8,333 bases of DNA from Verrucomicrobiota bacterium (GCA_003695015.1 RFJD01000232.1:1-8333); one strand, 5' to 3'; counted from the stretch's first letter, positions 1 through 6,611 are shown. Numbers and translations are program-made. Notes: generated by a model from the sequence alone, not told the origin.

Positions 1-968
1 TATTGACCAATCTCACCTACGTCGCTGATGGGCACGGGAGGGGTTGGTATCCGGATCCTGCCTTCGTTCCTTCGTTGACCGATGCCGGGAGCCGGCCGGC
101 AAGTGTGGCCGGTGTCTGGGATTACAGTATTCAAACCACCGGGGTCATCGAGGGTCATACGACGGTCGATCTTGGTTACCACCATGCCCCTTGGCAACAA
201 GACCCCCAGTTCTGGACGAGTAACACCCTGTGTGGAACGAGCATCAGTGCAGCCCAGTTGGCCGAGTCAATCATGGGGCCAGGCTTCGCGATAAGTAACG
301 CCTACTTCTCTGCCGATCCATATCCAACAGATGCGGCGTATGGTTACTTTGGCGGAGGGTACGATGCCCGATTGCCCATTGAGCGCGGTATCCTGTTGGC
401 GACCGGGCCAATTACCAACGCCCTGCCTCCCAACGACGATGATGGGAGCAACGCATTGGGCATCAGTAATCTAGGGATGTGGAATGACCTAGATGTGGAC
501 ACAATAATTGGTGGAACTGACGTGACTTACGATGCTACAGCTTTTCTTTTTGATGTCCAACCGATTCAGAACTCGGTCGTGCACTTCACTTTCTTTTTCG
601 CATCCGAAGAATATCCAGAGTGGGTGGATGACGGGTTTGACGATGCTATCGCGATACTTGTCTGGCAGGACGGCGGTGCGATGAACAACATCTGCCATGT
701 TCCGGGCACGGAGGAAACCGTGGGCGTAGGAACGGTACATGTGGGAAAAAACGCGACGTTTTATGAATCCAACGAAGCACCGCCAACAATGGGCGTTCAA
801 TACGACGCCCTGACCACTGGGCAGCTTTCGTCACGCGTATTCCGTACGGACCCGGTTGTGATGACTAAGAACCAAGTCTGGCATTTCAAGATTGTGATTG
901 GAGACTACCGGGATGCCGTTCGAGACTCAGCAGTCTTTTTGGAAGCGCACGTGGAACCATGTCAGTGA
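1..968 (+). CDS. Choice-of-anchor L domain protein, C-terminal part (5' end outside window)
   Basis: The reading frame is open to the left edge. The first possible start is a TTG at position 3 with no room for a ribosome site, so I read this as the last ~321 residues of a larger protein. Residues ~36-61 (numbered from that TTG) end in VDLGYHH, like a segment seen in large secreted verrucomicrobial proteins. Residues ~84-316 match the choice-of-anchor L domain: AESIMGPGFAISNAYF, then GILLATGPITN, the hallmark FFFASEEYPEWVDDGFDDA near 197-215, PGT at 234-236, and the closing DSAVFLEA at 308-315. This domain occurs in exported proteins that use various anchors (family knowledge). Here the protein stops right after it, with no PEP-CTERM or LPXTG tail. 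Molecular function is unknown. The next gene lies 35 bases downstream, so the two are probably co-transcribed. GC content is clearly below that of the rest of the window (25 of 60 bases at 541-600), which may reflect transfer or different selection. Confidence 0.88.
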   Translation, partial: LTNLTYVADGHGRGWYPDPAFVPSLTDAGSRPASVAGVWDYSIQTTGVIEGHTTVDLGYHHAPWQQDPQFWTSNTLCGTSISAAQLAESIMGPGFAISNAYFSADPYPTDAAYGYFGGGYDARLPIERGILLATGPITNALPPNDDDGSNALGISNLGMWNDLDVDTIIGGTDVTYDATAFLFDVQPIQNSVVHFTFFFASEEYPEWVDDGFDDAIAILVWQDGGAMNNICHVPGTEETVGVGTVHVGKNATFYESNEAPPTMGVQYDALTTGQLSSRVFRTDPVVMTKNQVWHFKIVIGDYRDAVRDSAVFLEAHVEPCQ

Positions 969-1003
969 ATGACGACCGACAAAGCGGGAAAGGAAGGTGG
1001 AGG

Positions 1004-1657
1004 ATGATTACGCCCAAGTGGATGGTAGCGCTGCTGATCGCCAGTGCCGGGTTGGCGCTGAATGCGAGTGCGCAGGGTATCACTCCCTTGTCCAACATCG
1101 ACTCGGCCGTCACCGGTTCGCTGGCGGTGGCCAGCGATTCGATGTGGGGATTTATCTTTCGGACTGGTGACGACGCATGGGGCTACAGGCTGGAGCAAGT
1201 GGCCATACGCATGGCCCCGCCGGAGGGGCAGGTATCGGGACTGACCGCCTGGCTTTATGAAGGCGGTCCGAACCCGGCAATGAGGCGACGGGTCATTCCC
1301 TTGGGCGGGCCCGTGGGGGAGAGCGACGGGGTGGTTTACTTCGCACGCGAAGGGGTCGTGCTGGCTGGCGGAACGGGACACTCCTTTGTTTTGACGGCCG
1401 ATCAGCCATTGAGCGAGGGGGCTTACCAGTGGACGATGGGAACCGGCCTGCTAGGAGATGGGGGTTGGCAAACGCGGACACGGTGGCACTCCGAGGACGG
1501 AATCCAATGGCGTTCTGAGAACTCGGACCTTCCCAACATGCCGCATTTTGCCATCACGGTGACGCCGGTTCCGGAGCCTTCCACTTTGGCCCTGCTGGCG
1601 TTGGGTGGCTGGTGGTTTTGGCTGCGAAGGCGGCAGTGGCGGCGCAAGGGCGGTTGA
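1004..1657 (+). CDS. PEP-CTERM surface protein with choice-of-anchor R-like body
   Basis: This is a 217-residue exported protein. Residues 1-23 form a signal peptide (K5, hydrophobic 7-20, cleavage expected after ASA at 21-23). The C-terminus is a textbook PEP-CTERM sorting signal: VPEPS at 189-193, a hydrophobic stretch at ~194-207, and an Arg-rich tail. In known systems an exosortase processes this signal to place the protein at the cell surface or in the exopolysaccharide matrix. No exosortase gene is in the window. The middle (~40-185) is a beta-rich, Trp-rich domain resembling choice-of-anchor R: FIFRTGD near 50-56, then AGGTGHSFVL at 121-130, then YQW. That assignment is tentative. An in-frame ATG at 959 would add 15 residues and overlap the upstream stop. 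I chose 1004 because the purine-rich AGGAAGG (991-997) sits 6 bases before it and because the signal peptide begins there. Specific function is unknown. Confidence 0.9.
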   Translation: MITPKWMVALLIASAGLALNASAQGITPLSNIDSAVTGSLAVASDSMWGFIFRTGDDAWGYRLEQVAIRMAPPEGQVSGLTAWLYEGGPNPAMRRRVIPLGGPVGESDGVVYFAREGVVLAGGTGHSFVLTADQPLSEGAYQWTMGTGLLGDGGWQTRTRWHSEDGIQWRSENSDLPNMPHFAITVTPVPEPSTLALLALGGWWFWLRRRQWRRKGG

Positions 1658-1686
1658 GGATGTTGACGGGCTGGCGGGTGTTGAAG

Positions 1687-1706
1687 GCCGGCTGCCCGCA
1701 GCCGGC
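1687..1706. repeat. Perfect 9-bp inverted repeat (hairpin)
   Basis: GCCGGCTGC (1687-1695) and GCAGCCGGC (1698-1706) are exact reverse complements separated by two bases, about 30 bases after the stop of the PEP-CTERM gene. The tight, GC-only stem could fold in RNA or DNA. There is no following T tract, so it is not called a terminator. It could be a REP-like element. Confidence 0.6.
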
Positions 1707-1741
1707 GGAGGGTGGTTGGATGCGGGGGGGCAGTTGCCGGC

Positions 1742-1789
1742 CTCGTGACCTCGGCGGCCACGGGGGCGTGTAGCCGCCGAGGTGAGGAG
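1742..1789. repeat. Long REP-like stem-loop
   Basis: The core arms ACCTCGGCGGC (1748-1758) and GCCGCCGAGGT (1773-1783) are perfect 11-bp complements. Pairing extends outward to 1742 and 1789 with only two G-G mismatches (1747/1784 and 1745/1786). Inside, CACG (1759-1762) pairs with CGTG (1767-1770) around a GGGG loop, leaving TA (1771-1772) bulged. The result is a nearly continuous hairpin of about 21 pairs. No T tract follows on either strand. Its look and its position between convergent genes fit a dispersed REP-like palindrome; a role in mRNA 3'-end formation is possible. Confidence 0.6.
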
Positions 1790-1808
1790 TCGGGGGGTGA
1801 GGCGACAA

Positions 1809-1842
1809 GTTGAAGGGTTGAAGAGGGATGGGTTGAAGAGGG
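1809..1842. repeat. Short tandem direct repeat, 15-base period
   Basis: GGGTTGAAGAGGG appears at 1815-1827 and again, identical, at 1830-1842, giving a 15-base period. A partial copy, AGTTGAAGGG, precedes it at 1809-1818 with an overlap of a few bases. It lies in the non-coding gap directly after the long hairpin. No function is apparent. It may be slippage-prone tandem DNA or part of a composite intergenic element. Confidence 0.55.
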
Positions 1843-1868
1843 TTTCGACGCAGGTTGGGTGTGGTGGT

Positions 1869-1885
1869 GCAGGCATCCTGCCTGC
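1869..1885. repeat. GCAGGC/GCCTGC palindromic element
   Basis: GCAGGC (1869-1874) and GCCTGC (1880-1885) are inverted around ATCCT. An alternative pairing, GCAGG (1869-1873) with CCTGC (1877-1881), is also possible. Similar short GC-rich palindromes are frequent between genes in verrucomicrobial genomes (recalled, not searched). The copy number in this genome cannot be judged from one window. Confidence 0.4.
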
Positions 1886-1985
1886 CCTCACGCGGCGCGC
1901 GGAGCGGCCGGCAACAGGCCTACGCGGGCTCGGGGACCCAAGCTTGCAGGGCGTGCGGGTGGGGTGCCTTCGACCCGACGGCCAT

Positions 1986-3140
1986 TCAGCCGAGAAATGC
2001 CAGCAGGCGGTCCAGTTCTTCGTCCGTGTTGTAGAAATGAGGTGAGAGCCGGATCCAGCGGCCCGCGCCGGGCATGGTCCGCAGGGAAACGACGAAGCCG
2101 GCAGCGGTCAACCGTTGGTGGAGCGACTCGGGTGTTTCGTTCCGCGGCCGAAAGCTGACGATGGCGCTGGCGTGCGTCTCGGGGGCGTCGGGCAGGAGGA
2201 GTTCCATGCCCCGCTCATGCAGGCCGGCGATCAGGCGGCGCCGTTTGCGGAGCAGCTCGACGGCGATGGCGTCGAGGCCCACCTCCAGCAGCAGCTCGAG
2301 GGCGGCGCGCAATCCCACCAGGCCGACCACGTTGGCCGTGCCGGGTTCATAGCGGCGGGCGTCGGAGCGGAGGTCCAATTGATCGAGGGCGACGAAGTCC
2401 GGGCACCGGACGTTGTGCCAGCCCAGCAGGACGGGCCGCAGATCCTCTTGGACCTCGCGGCGGACGTAAAACACGCCGGCGCCACCGGGGCCCAGCAACC
2501 ACTTGTGGGCGTCGGCGGCCAGGAAGTCCACGTGAGCCAGCGGCGTGGGGAAGGCGCCCAACGTCTGGATGCCGTCCACGCAGAACCAGACGCCCCGGGC
2601 GTGCAGCTCGCGCCCGATGGCGTCGATGTCCGGCCGCCAACCGGTGACGAAGTGGCAGGAGGCCAGACTGACCAGGCGGGTTCGTTCGTCCACCTGGGCA
2701 AGGACCTCCTCCGCCGTGACGCAGCCCGGTCGCGAAGAACGGAGGTAACGCACCTCGACCCCGCGCCGTCGCAGCCCGAGCCACGGGTAAACGTTGCTGG
2801 GATAATCCTCGCGGCAGACCAGCACGTTGTCGCCGGCGTTGAAGGGGAGCCCTTCGGCCACGAGGCTCAGGCCGGTCGAGGTGGGGCCCAACAGGGCGAC
2901 TTCCGCGGGCTCGACGCCCAGCAGGCGCGCCGCCAAGGCGCGTGTTTCCCGGAAAAACCCCTCGCCCAGCACCGCCTCCTGGTCGTCGCGGCAGGCGGCG
3001 TCGAGGTGGTTCTGCATCCGCCGCCGCACCCGGTCGGGCAGAGGGGCCACGGCGGCGTGGGCCAGGAAAACGCGTTCGGCCGCGACGGGAAACTCCCGGC
3101 GGCGGAGGGATTCATCCTGCAGCAAGCGATCGAGTTCCAT
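1986..3140 (-). CDS. PLP-dependent class V aminotransferase-fold enzyme
   Basis: This is a 384-residue cytosolic fold-type I PLP enzyme of the class V group (isopenicillin N epimerase / cysteine desulfurase-like). Numbered from the ATG at 3140: an N-terminal LAHAAVAPLP (26-35), a phosphate-side loop GPTSTG (85-90), FCVDGIQTLG (186-195) with D189 expected to contact the pyridine nitrogen, AAD-AHKWLLGPGG (208-220) with K213 as the Schiff-base lysine, and IRLSPHFYNT (363-372) with R364 expected to bind the substrate carboxylate. The loop where SufS-type desulfurases carry their catalytic cysteine has none, so sulfur mobilisation is unlikely. Substrate and reaction type (transfer, epimerisation or elimination) are unknown. 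An alternative TTG start at 3227 would add 29 low-complexity residues and overlap the preceding stop as TTGA. I prefer 3140 because family members begin close to this point, though neither start has a good ribosome site. It follows the glycosidase-like gene and is probably co-transcribed with it. Confidence 0.88.
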   Translation of the reverse strand: MELDRLLQDESLRRREFPVAAERVFLAHAAVAPLPDRVRRRMQNHLDAACRDDQEAVLGEGFFRETRALAARLLGVEPAEVALLGPTSTGLSLVAEGLPFNAGDNVLVCREDYPSNVYPWLGLRRRGVEVRYLRSSRPGCVTAEEVLAQVDERTRLVSLASCHFVTGWRPDIDAIGRELHARGVWFCVDGIQTLGAFPTPLAHVDFLAADAHKWLLGPGGAGVFYVRREVQEDLRPVLLGWHNVRCPDFVALDQLDLRSDARRYEPGTANVVGLVGLRAALELLLEVGLDAIAVELLRKRRRLIAGLHERGMELLLPDAPETHASAIVSFRPRNETPESLHQRLTAAGFVVSLRTMPGAGRWIRLSPHFYNTDEELDRLLAFLG

Positions 3141-3223
3141 GGCGGTGAAGGGGGGAGGCGTCAGCGTGGTCGGAACCGGAGCGTTCGCATCATCGGCTGT
3201 CGGATGGCGGACGCGCGGCCCGC

Positions 3224-6043
3224 TCAAAGTCCGGGAGGTTCCAAAATCACCCCCGCGAGAACGGGCGTTCCCTCCTCCGGGGTGACGGTGAGTTCGAGGC
3301 GCCCGGCGGCGTCGAGGGTCGCCGTTGTTTGCCAGAGCCGGAGCCGGGCCGGTTCACCAAGGCGGGTGGTCCACGCCAACCGGCCGGTCGTGCCTGAAGC
3401 CCGGGCGTCCGCCGGCCGGCCGGCCAACGGTCGCCAGTGCTCCCCGTCATCAGACACCTCCAGGCTGAAGTCCATCTTGCGGCGATCCCCTTGGTACCAG
3501 TCGAAGGCCAGTTGCCTCAGCTTCACCGGCTGTTTGAACTGGAAGGCCAGCCAATGGTCCCGGCCGTTGATGGCCCAGCGGGTGGCGGGATTGCCGTCGG
3601 CGGCGTGCGCGGCCGGGTAGCCTTCGACCGCTCCGCTGGCGGTGGCTTCGGCGATCAGTCCGGCGGCCGGCCGGCCGTTGACGCGCAGCTCGCAGAGGCT
3701 GTTCCAGTCGTTTTCGGAGTTGCCGCGGCAACGCAGCCGGAGCCGGCGAGCGGTCACCGGCGCGAACTCGAGCACTTCCGCGGCGGTGGCGGGAGCACAG
3801 GCCATCCGCACCGCCGTCCGGGCCTCCCGGTTTGTGGGCGGGCTCAGGAAAAGCAGCGACAACCGGTGTTCCCCGGCCACCAGGTGATCTGCCCGCACCG
3901 AGCCCAGGTCGCGCCCGAGGTTCGGCGCCAAGGTGAGCTTCAGCGGCCGATCCAAGCGCACCCCGTCGCGCCCGACCTCGGCCCACACCGGAGGCGCATC
4001 TTCGGGGAGCCGGAGTCCGCTCGCGGCCGGGACTTGGACCACGGGCAAACCGGTCTCGCGTTCGCCGCGGCATTCCCAGAAATCGCGGGCCGGCCCGACA
4101 TGGAAGGTGAACCGCCCCGGACTTTGGGCCAGCGGATCATGCTGGGTGGGACGGAAGTTGATCCGGACCGGCTCCATCCCGAGCGCCTGCCGCAGGCGCA
4201 GCAGGTGCGGCAGCCAGCGCAGGTTCAGGCTCACGACCAACCCTTGTTCGCCGCGGGTGATCCCGCCCCGGGAACTGAACACCGCGAATTGACGGATGAC
4301 CTCCTCCGGCCGGCATGCCGCCATCAGCCGGCGGGCCTCCTCGAGATCGCCCCTGCCGTAGGCCGCCAACGCCTGCTGGTAGCGATCCTGGGTTTCGTGG
4401 AAACCGGCGATGAACTCCTCCAGCCCGCGGAACCAAGCCAGCCGTTCGCGGGCCTCGGGCGTGAGGGAAGCGGGTTCGACCCGGGCCAGCATCGCCAGCC
4501 GTTGACGGCAGCCGGCCACCACGGCCGCCACGTTGGTCAGCGGCCGGTCGATGAACCAATCGCTCGTCTCGCGCCCGAACATGGGCGCCTCCCGCATCCA
4601 AGCCTCGAGATACGCGGCCAGCTCGGTGGCAGCGGCCGGACCGAACCATTCCCTCGCCGCGGCGGCGCAGGTTTCGGCGAGCGGCCGGTTCGCCGTCGCG
4701 GCGTGAACCTGCTCCGACAGGCTCCGGAAGAACAGCTCCAACGGCCGGGTGGTCCAGTGGATGATCCCGAACCCGCCGGCGTTGACCGCGCGCAGCCGGT
4801 CCAGGAACCGCGGGATGGGCCGGTACGGGCGGCCCACGTAGGCGCCGTCGTCATGCTGCGCCCACATGACCGGGATCAGCTCGCGCCGCGCCCCCACCGC
4901 GCGCAAGGTTTCCCGCGCGCCTTCATCCAGCAGGATGGGGCGGCCGTGCAGGATGGCGTAGTCCAGGCCGATGAACTTCACCTCCGGCGGGAAGAACCGG
5001 TCGGCGGCGGGCAGGAAGCTGAAGCCCCAGGTGCCCAGGCCCAGCTCGATGTCCGGCCGGCCCAGCTCGTCCAAGGCCCGGCGGAAGGCCCGGGTCACCC
5101 GGTTGAGGGCAAACAGGTTCGGCGCGCGCCAAGCCCGGGCGAGTCCGGGATCCTGTGCCGTCGCCGCGGCGAACTCGGCTTGCCACTCCGCCGGCATTTC
5201 CCCGGCGGCAAACTCCATCCAAGGCGTGAGCCCGATGCGGAACCACACGACCAGACACCCCACGTCCGGATACGCCTTCACCAACGCCGCCGCTTGGGCC
5301 CGGTAATAGGCGAAGCCCTCCGGCGTGTCCGGATTGGCCAGCCAGAATCGACCTCCCTGCGGGCCTCCCGCCTTCACCGGGAACCGCGCCCGCTGCGGCA
5401 AGCTGCGGATCAGTTCCTGCGGGTTGGCCGAAACGGTGTCCACGTCCAAGGCGAAGTACACCTTCATGCCCTGCCGGCGCGCCTCGGCGAAGACGCGTCG
5501 CATCAGGGCCCGGGCGGCCTCGACGCGTTTGGCCTCCGGGACCATGGCAGCCTTGGCGCCGAACACCGGCCCGTCGAACACCTCGCCGCCCCACAACCGC
5601 CGGACGTCGTTCACATGCATGGTGGACCAGTCCCGGCCCCGCACGGTGGTGCTCAGGTAGCCGACCGGTTTGAGGCGGCCGTTGAACTCGAACTGGAACA
5701 TCGGGTTGTTGCCATAGGCGTGGACCATCACCGCGTTGTAATCCAAGGCCCGGGCGTCCCGGATCCAGCGCGCCCAGTCGGAGAAGTTCCAGGTCGAGCA
5801 GCCGCTGAGGAAGTTGTGCCAGTTGAACACGATCCGTTCCGGGACGAGCGGCGGGTTGGCGGCAGCGGCGGACGGGTTCGGGGAGGAACGGTTCGCTTCC
5901 GCGGCCCGGCCCGGCGGAAGAAGCAGGAAGCACCAGGCGAGCCCGACAATGCAGTGCCGCCAAGAGCGTCCGCGGCGGGGATTTGGCCCCGTGGGCGAAC
6001 GTTCTGCGGCGGTCGTTCGAAGCATCATGGCGCGGCGTGACAT
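3224..6043 (-). CDS. Secreted TIM-barrel glycosidase-like protein with discoidin-like C-terminal region
   Basis: This is a 939-residue exported protein. A twin-Arg-containing basic n-region (R23-R29), a hydrophobic core at ~31-43 and a GRAAEA site at 45-50 form a signal peptide. Residues ~66-445 look like a (beta/alpha)8 glycoside hydrolase barrel. Visible strand-end motifs include FNWHNF (73-78), VMVHAYGNNPM (105-115), KVYFALDVDT (194-203), LVVWFRIG (264-271), IELGLGTWGF (332-341), FIGLDYAI (357-364), PVMWAQHDDG (391-400) and FGIIHWTTR (425-433). A helical segment (~446-590) follows, then beta domains. AADGNPATRWA (814-824) through LEVSDDGEHW (861-870) is discoidin/F5-8C-like and probably binds carbohydrate. 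The architecture recalls alpha-glucuronidase-type barrels (GH67/GH115), but I cannot assign a CAZy family or catalytic residues. Met6 (6028) and Met7 (6025) are alternative starts, and no candidate start has a ribosome site. The stop overlaps a possible TTG start of the next gene. Confidence 0.85.
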   Translation of the reverse strand: MSRRAMMLRTTAAERSPTGPNPRRGRSWRHCIVGLAWCFLLLPPGRAAEANRSSPNPSAAAANPPLVPERIVFNWHNFLSGCSTWNFSDWARWIRDARALDYNAVMVHAYGNNPMFQFEFNGRLKPVGYLSTTVRGRDWSTMHVNDVRRLWGGEVFDGPVFGAKAAMVPEAKRVEAARALMRRVFAEARRQGMKVYFALDVDTVSANPQELIRSLPQRARFPVKAGGPQGGRFWLANPDTPEGFAYYRAQAAALVKAYPDVGCLVVWFRIGLTPWMEFAAGEMPAEWQAEFAAATAQDPGLARAWRAPNLFALNRVTRAFRRALDELGRPDIELGLGTWGFSFLPAADRFFPPEVKFIGLDYAILHGRPILLDEGARETLRAVGARRELIPVMWAQHDDGAYVGRPYRPIPRFLDRLRAVNAGGFGIIHWTTRPLELFFRSLSEQVHAATANRPLAETCAAAAREWFGPAAATELAAYLEAWMREAPMFGRETSDWFIDRPLTNVAAVVAGCRQRLAMLARVEPASLTPEARERLAWFRGLEEFIAGFHETQDRYQQALAAYGRGDLEEARRLMAACRPEEVIRQFAVFSSRGGITRGEQGLVVSLNLRWLPHLLRLRQALGMEPVRINFRPTQHDPLAQSPGRFTFHVGPARDFWECRGERETGLPVVQVPAASGLRLPEDAPPVWAEVGRDGVRLDRPLKLTLAPNLGRDLGSVRADHLVAGEHRLSLLFLSPPTNREARTAVRMACAPATAAEVLEFAPVTARRLRLRCRGNSENDWNSLCELRVNGRPAAGLIAEATASGAVEGYPAAHAADGNPATRWAINGRDHWLAFQFKQPVKLRQLAFDWYQGDRRKMDFSLEVSDDGEHWRPLAGRPADARASGTTGRLAWTTRLGEPARLRLWQTTATLDAAGRLELTVTPEEGTPVLAGVILEPPGL

Positions 6044-6126
6044 GCGGGCGTCAGCTTAGGGCGACGGTGCGGCGAAGCCAATGCGGAGACGCGCTTGGGG
6101 ATGGCTTGGGCCTCGCTTGCCGCGCG

Positions 6127-6154
6127 AAAACAAAAGACGCCCGTGGAGGGCGTC
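6127..6154 (-). terminator. Rho-independent terminator after thioredoxin gene
   Basis: On the minus strand, GACGCCC (6154-6148) and GGGCGTC (6142-6136) form a perfect 7-bp stem around a 5-base loop. It is followed directly by TTTTGTTTT (6135-6127). The hairpin begins 51 bases past the thioredoxin stop. It should end the thioredoxin transcript and separate it from the glycosidase-like gene downstream. Confidence 0.9.
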
Positions 6155-6205
6155 CGGTCTGAAGGCAGCGGAATTGCGGAGGGGCGATCCGCGGGCCGGG
6201 CCGAG

Positions 6206-6541
6206 TCAACCGGCCAGCGCGGCGTCGATGGCCTTCTTCAGTTCGGGCTTGGGTTTCACGCCCACCATGGCCTCCACCACCTGCCCGTTCTTGAAGATCA
6301 TGAGCGTGGGGACGCCGGTGATGCGGTATTGCTGGGCCAGTTGGCCGTTTTGGTCCACGTCCACCTTGCCGACCTTGATGCGGCCTTTGTACTCGGCGGC
6401 CAGCTCGTCGATGAGCGGGGCGATCATGCGGCAGGGGCCGCACCATGTGGCCCAGAAATCGACCAGCACGGGCACGTCGGATTGGAGGACTTCGGTTTGG
6501 AAGTTGGACTCGTCGAGGGTCAGGACGTCAGGGGATGCCAT
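6206..6541 (-). CDS. trxA: Thioredoxin
   Basis: This is a 111-residue classical thioredoxin, a cytosolic disulfide reductase that passes electrons from thioredoxin reductase to target proteins. The redox motif WCGPC is at 33-37. Also present are the buried Asp of VLVDFWA (D28), the conserved Lys of KVGKVDVD (K59), the cis-proline in TGVPTL (P78) and the FKNGQ turn (83-87). Its length matches the ~108-residue E. coli protein, and there is no signal peptide. The ATG at 6541 is the natural family start. The frame stays open upstream through the neighbouring low-complexity gene, but that extension is an out-of-frame shadow. No Shine-Dalgarno sequence precedes the ATG. It lies 70 bases after the tail-anchored protein gene with no terminator between, so the two are likely co-transcribed. 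It is followed by a clear intrinsic terminator. Confidence 0.97.
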   Translation of the reverse strand: MASPDVLTLDESNFQTEVLQSDVPVLVDFWATWCGPCRMIAPLIDELAAEYKGRIKVGKVDVDQNGQLAQQYRITGVPTLMIFKNGQVVEAMVGVKPKPELKKAIDAALAG

Positions 6542-6611
6542 AAGCGAAACGGGAATCGATCGGGTGGTTGTGGTTGGCGGCCGGTGCGGGCCGGAGATGG
6601 ACCTTTGGCGA

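Larger units (their letters stand above)
1658..1985. other. Repeat-rich non-coding gap between convergent genes
   Basis: This 328-base stretch lies between the PEP-CTERM gene (plus) and the aminotransferase-fold gene (minus), whose 3' ends face each other. The small open frames crossing it show no domain, no signal peptide and low-complexity composition. It holds two strong hairpins, a 15-base direct repeat and a GCAGGC-type palindrome, listed separately. None is followed by a T tract on either strand, so no classical intrinsic terminator is seen, although the hairpins may still end or protect transcripts. The mix resembles an accumulation of REP-like intergenic elements. Confidence 0.6.

Noticed and set aside
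1658..1985. A CRISPR array or small RNA gene
   Set aside because: Repeats are too few, too short and adjacent without spacers. No promoter and T-tailed terminator pair for an RNA gene could be found.
1782..2158. Small plus-strand open frames (87 and 99 codons) in and beyond the intergenic gap
   Set aside because: They run through palindromic and tandem repeats and into the 3' end of the convergent PLP gene. No ribosome site, domain or sensible composition.
2115..3620. A 501-codon plus-strand open frame opposite the PLP enzyme and the end of the large gene
   Set aside because: It crosses two real minus-strand genes and shows no motif; the PLP hallmarks are unambiguous on the other strand. 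It is a typical high-GC shadow frame.
3437..6040. An 867-codon open frame on the plus strand opposite the large secreted protein
   Set aside because: It mirrors the codon structure of the minus-strand gene in GC-rich DNA. Its translation is Pro/Arg/His/Gln-rich with no domain, while the minus strand encodes a signal peptide and recognisable domains.
6053..6081. A promoter-like TTGGCT (6081-6076), 17-base spacer and TAAGCT (6058-6053) on the minus strand before the secreted glycosidase-like gene
   Set aside because: Only 4 of 6 and 3 of 6 consensus matches, and transcription would start about 3 bases before the first ATG. The spacing is good, but it is too weak to list.
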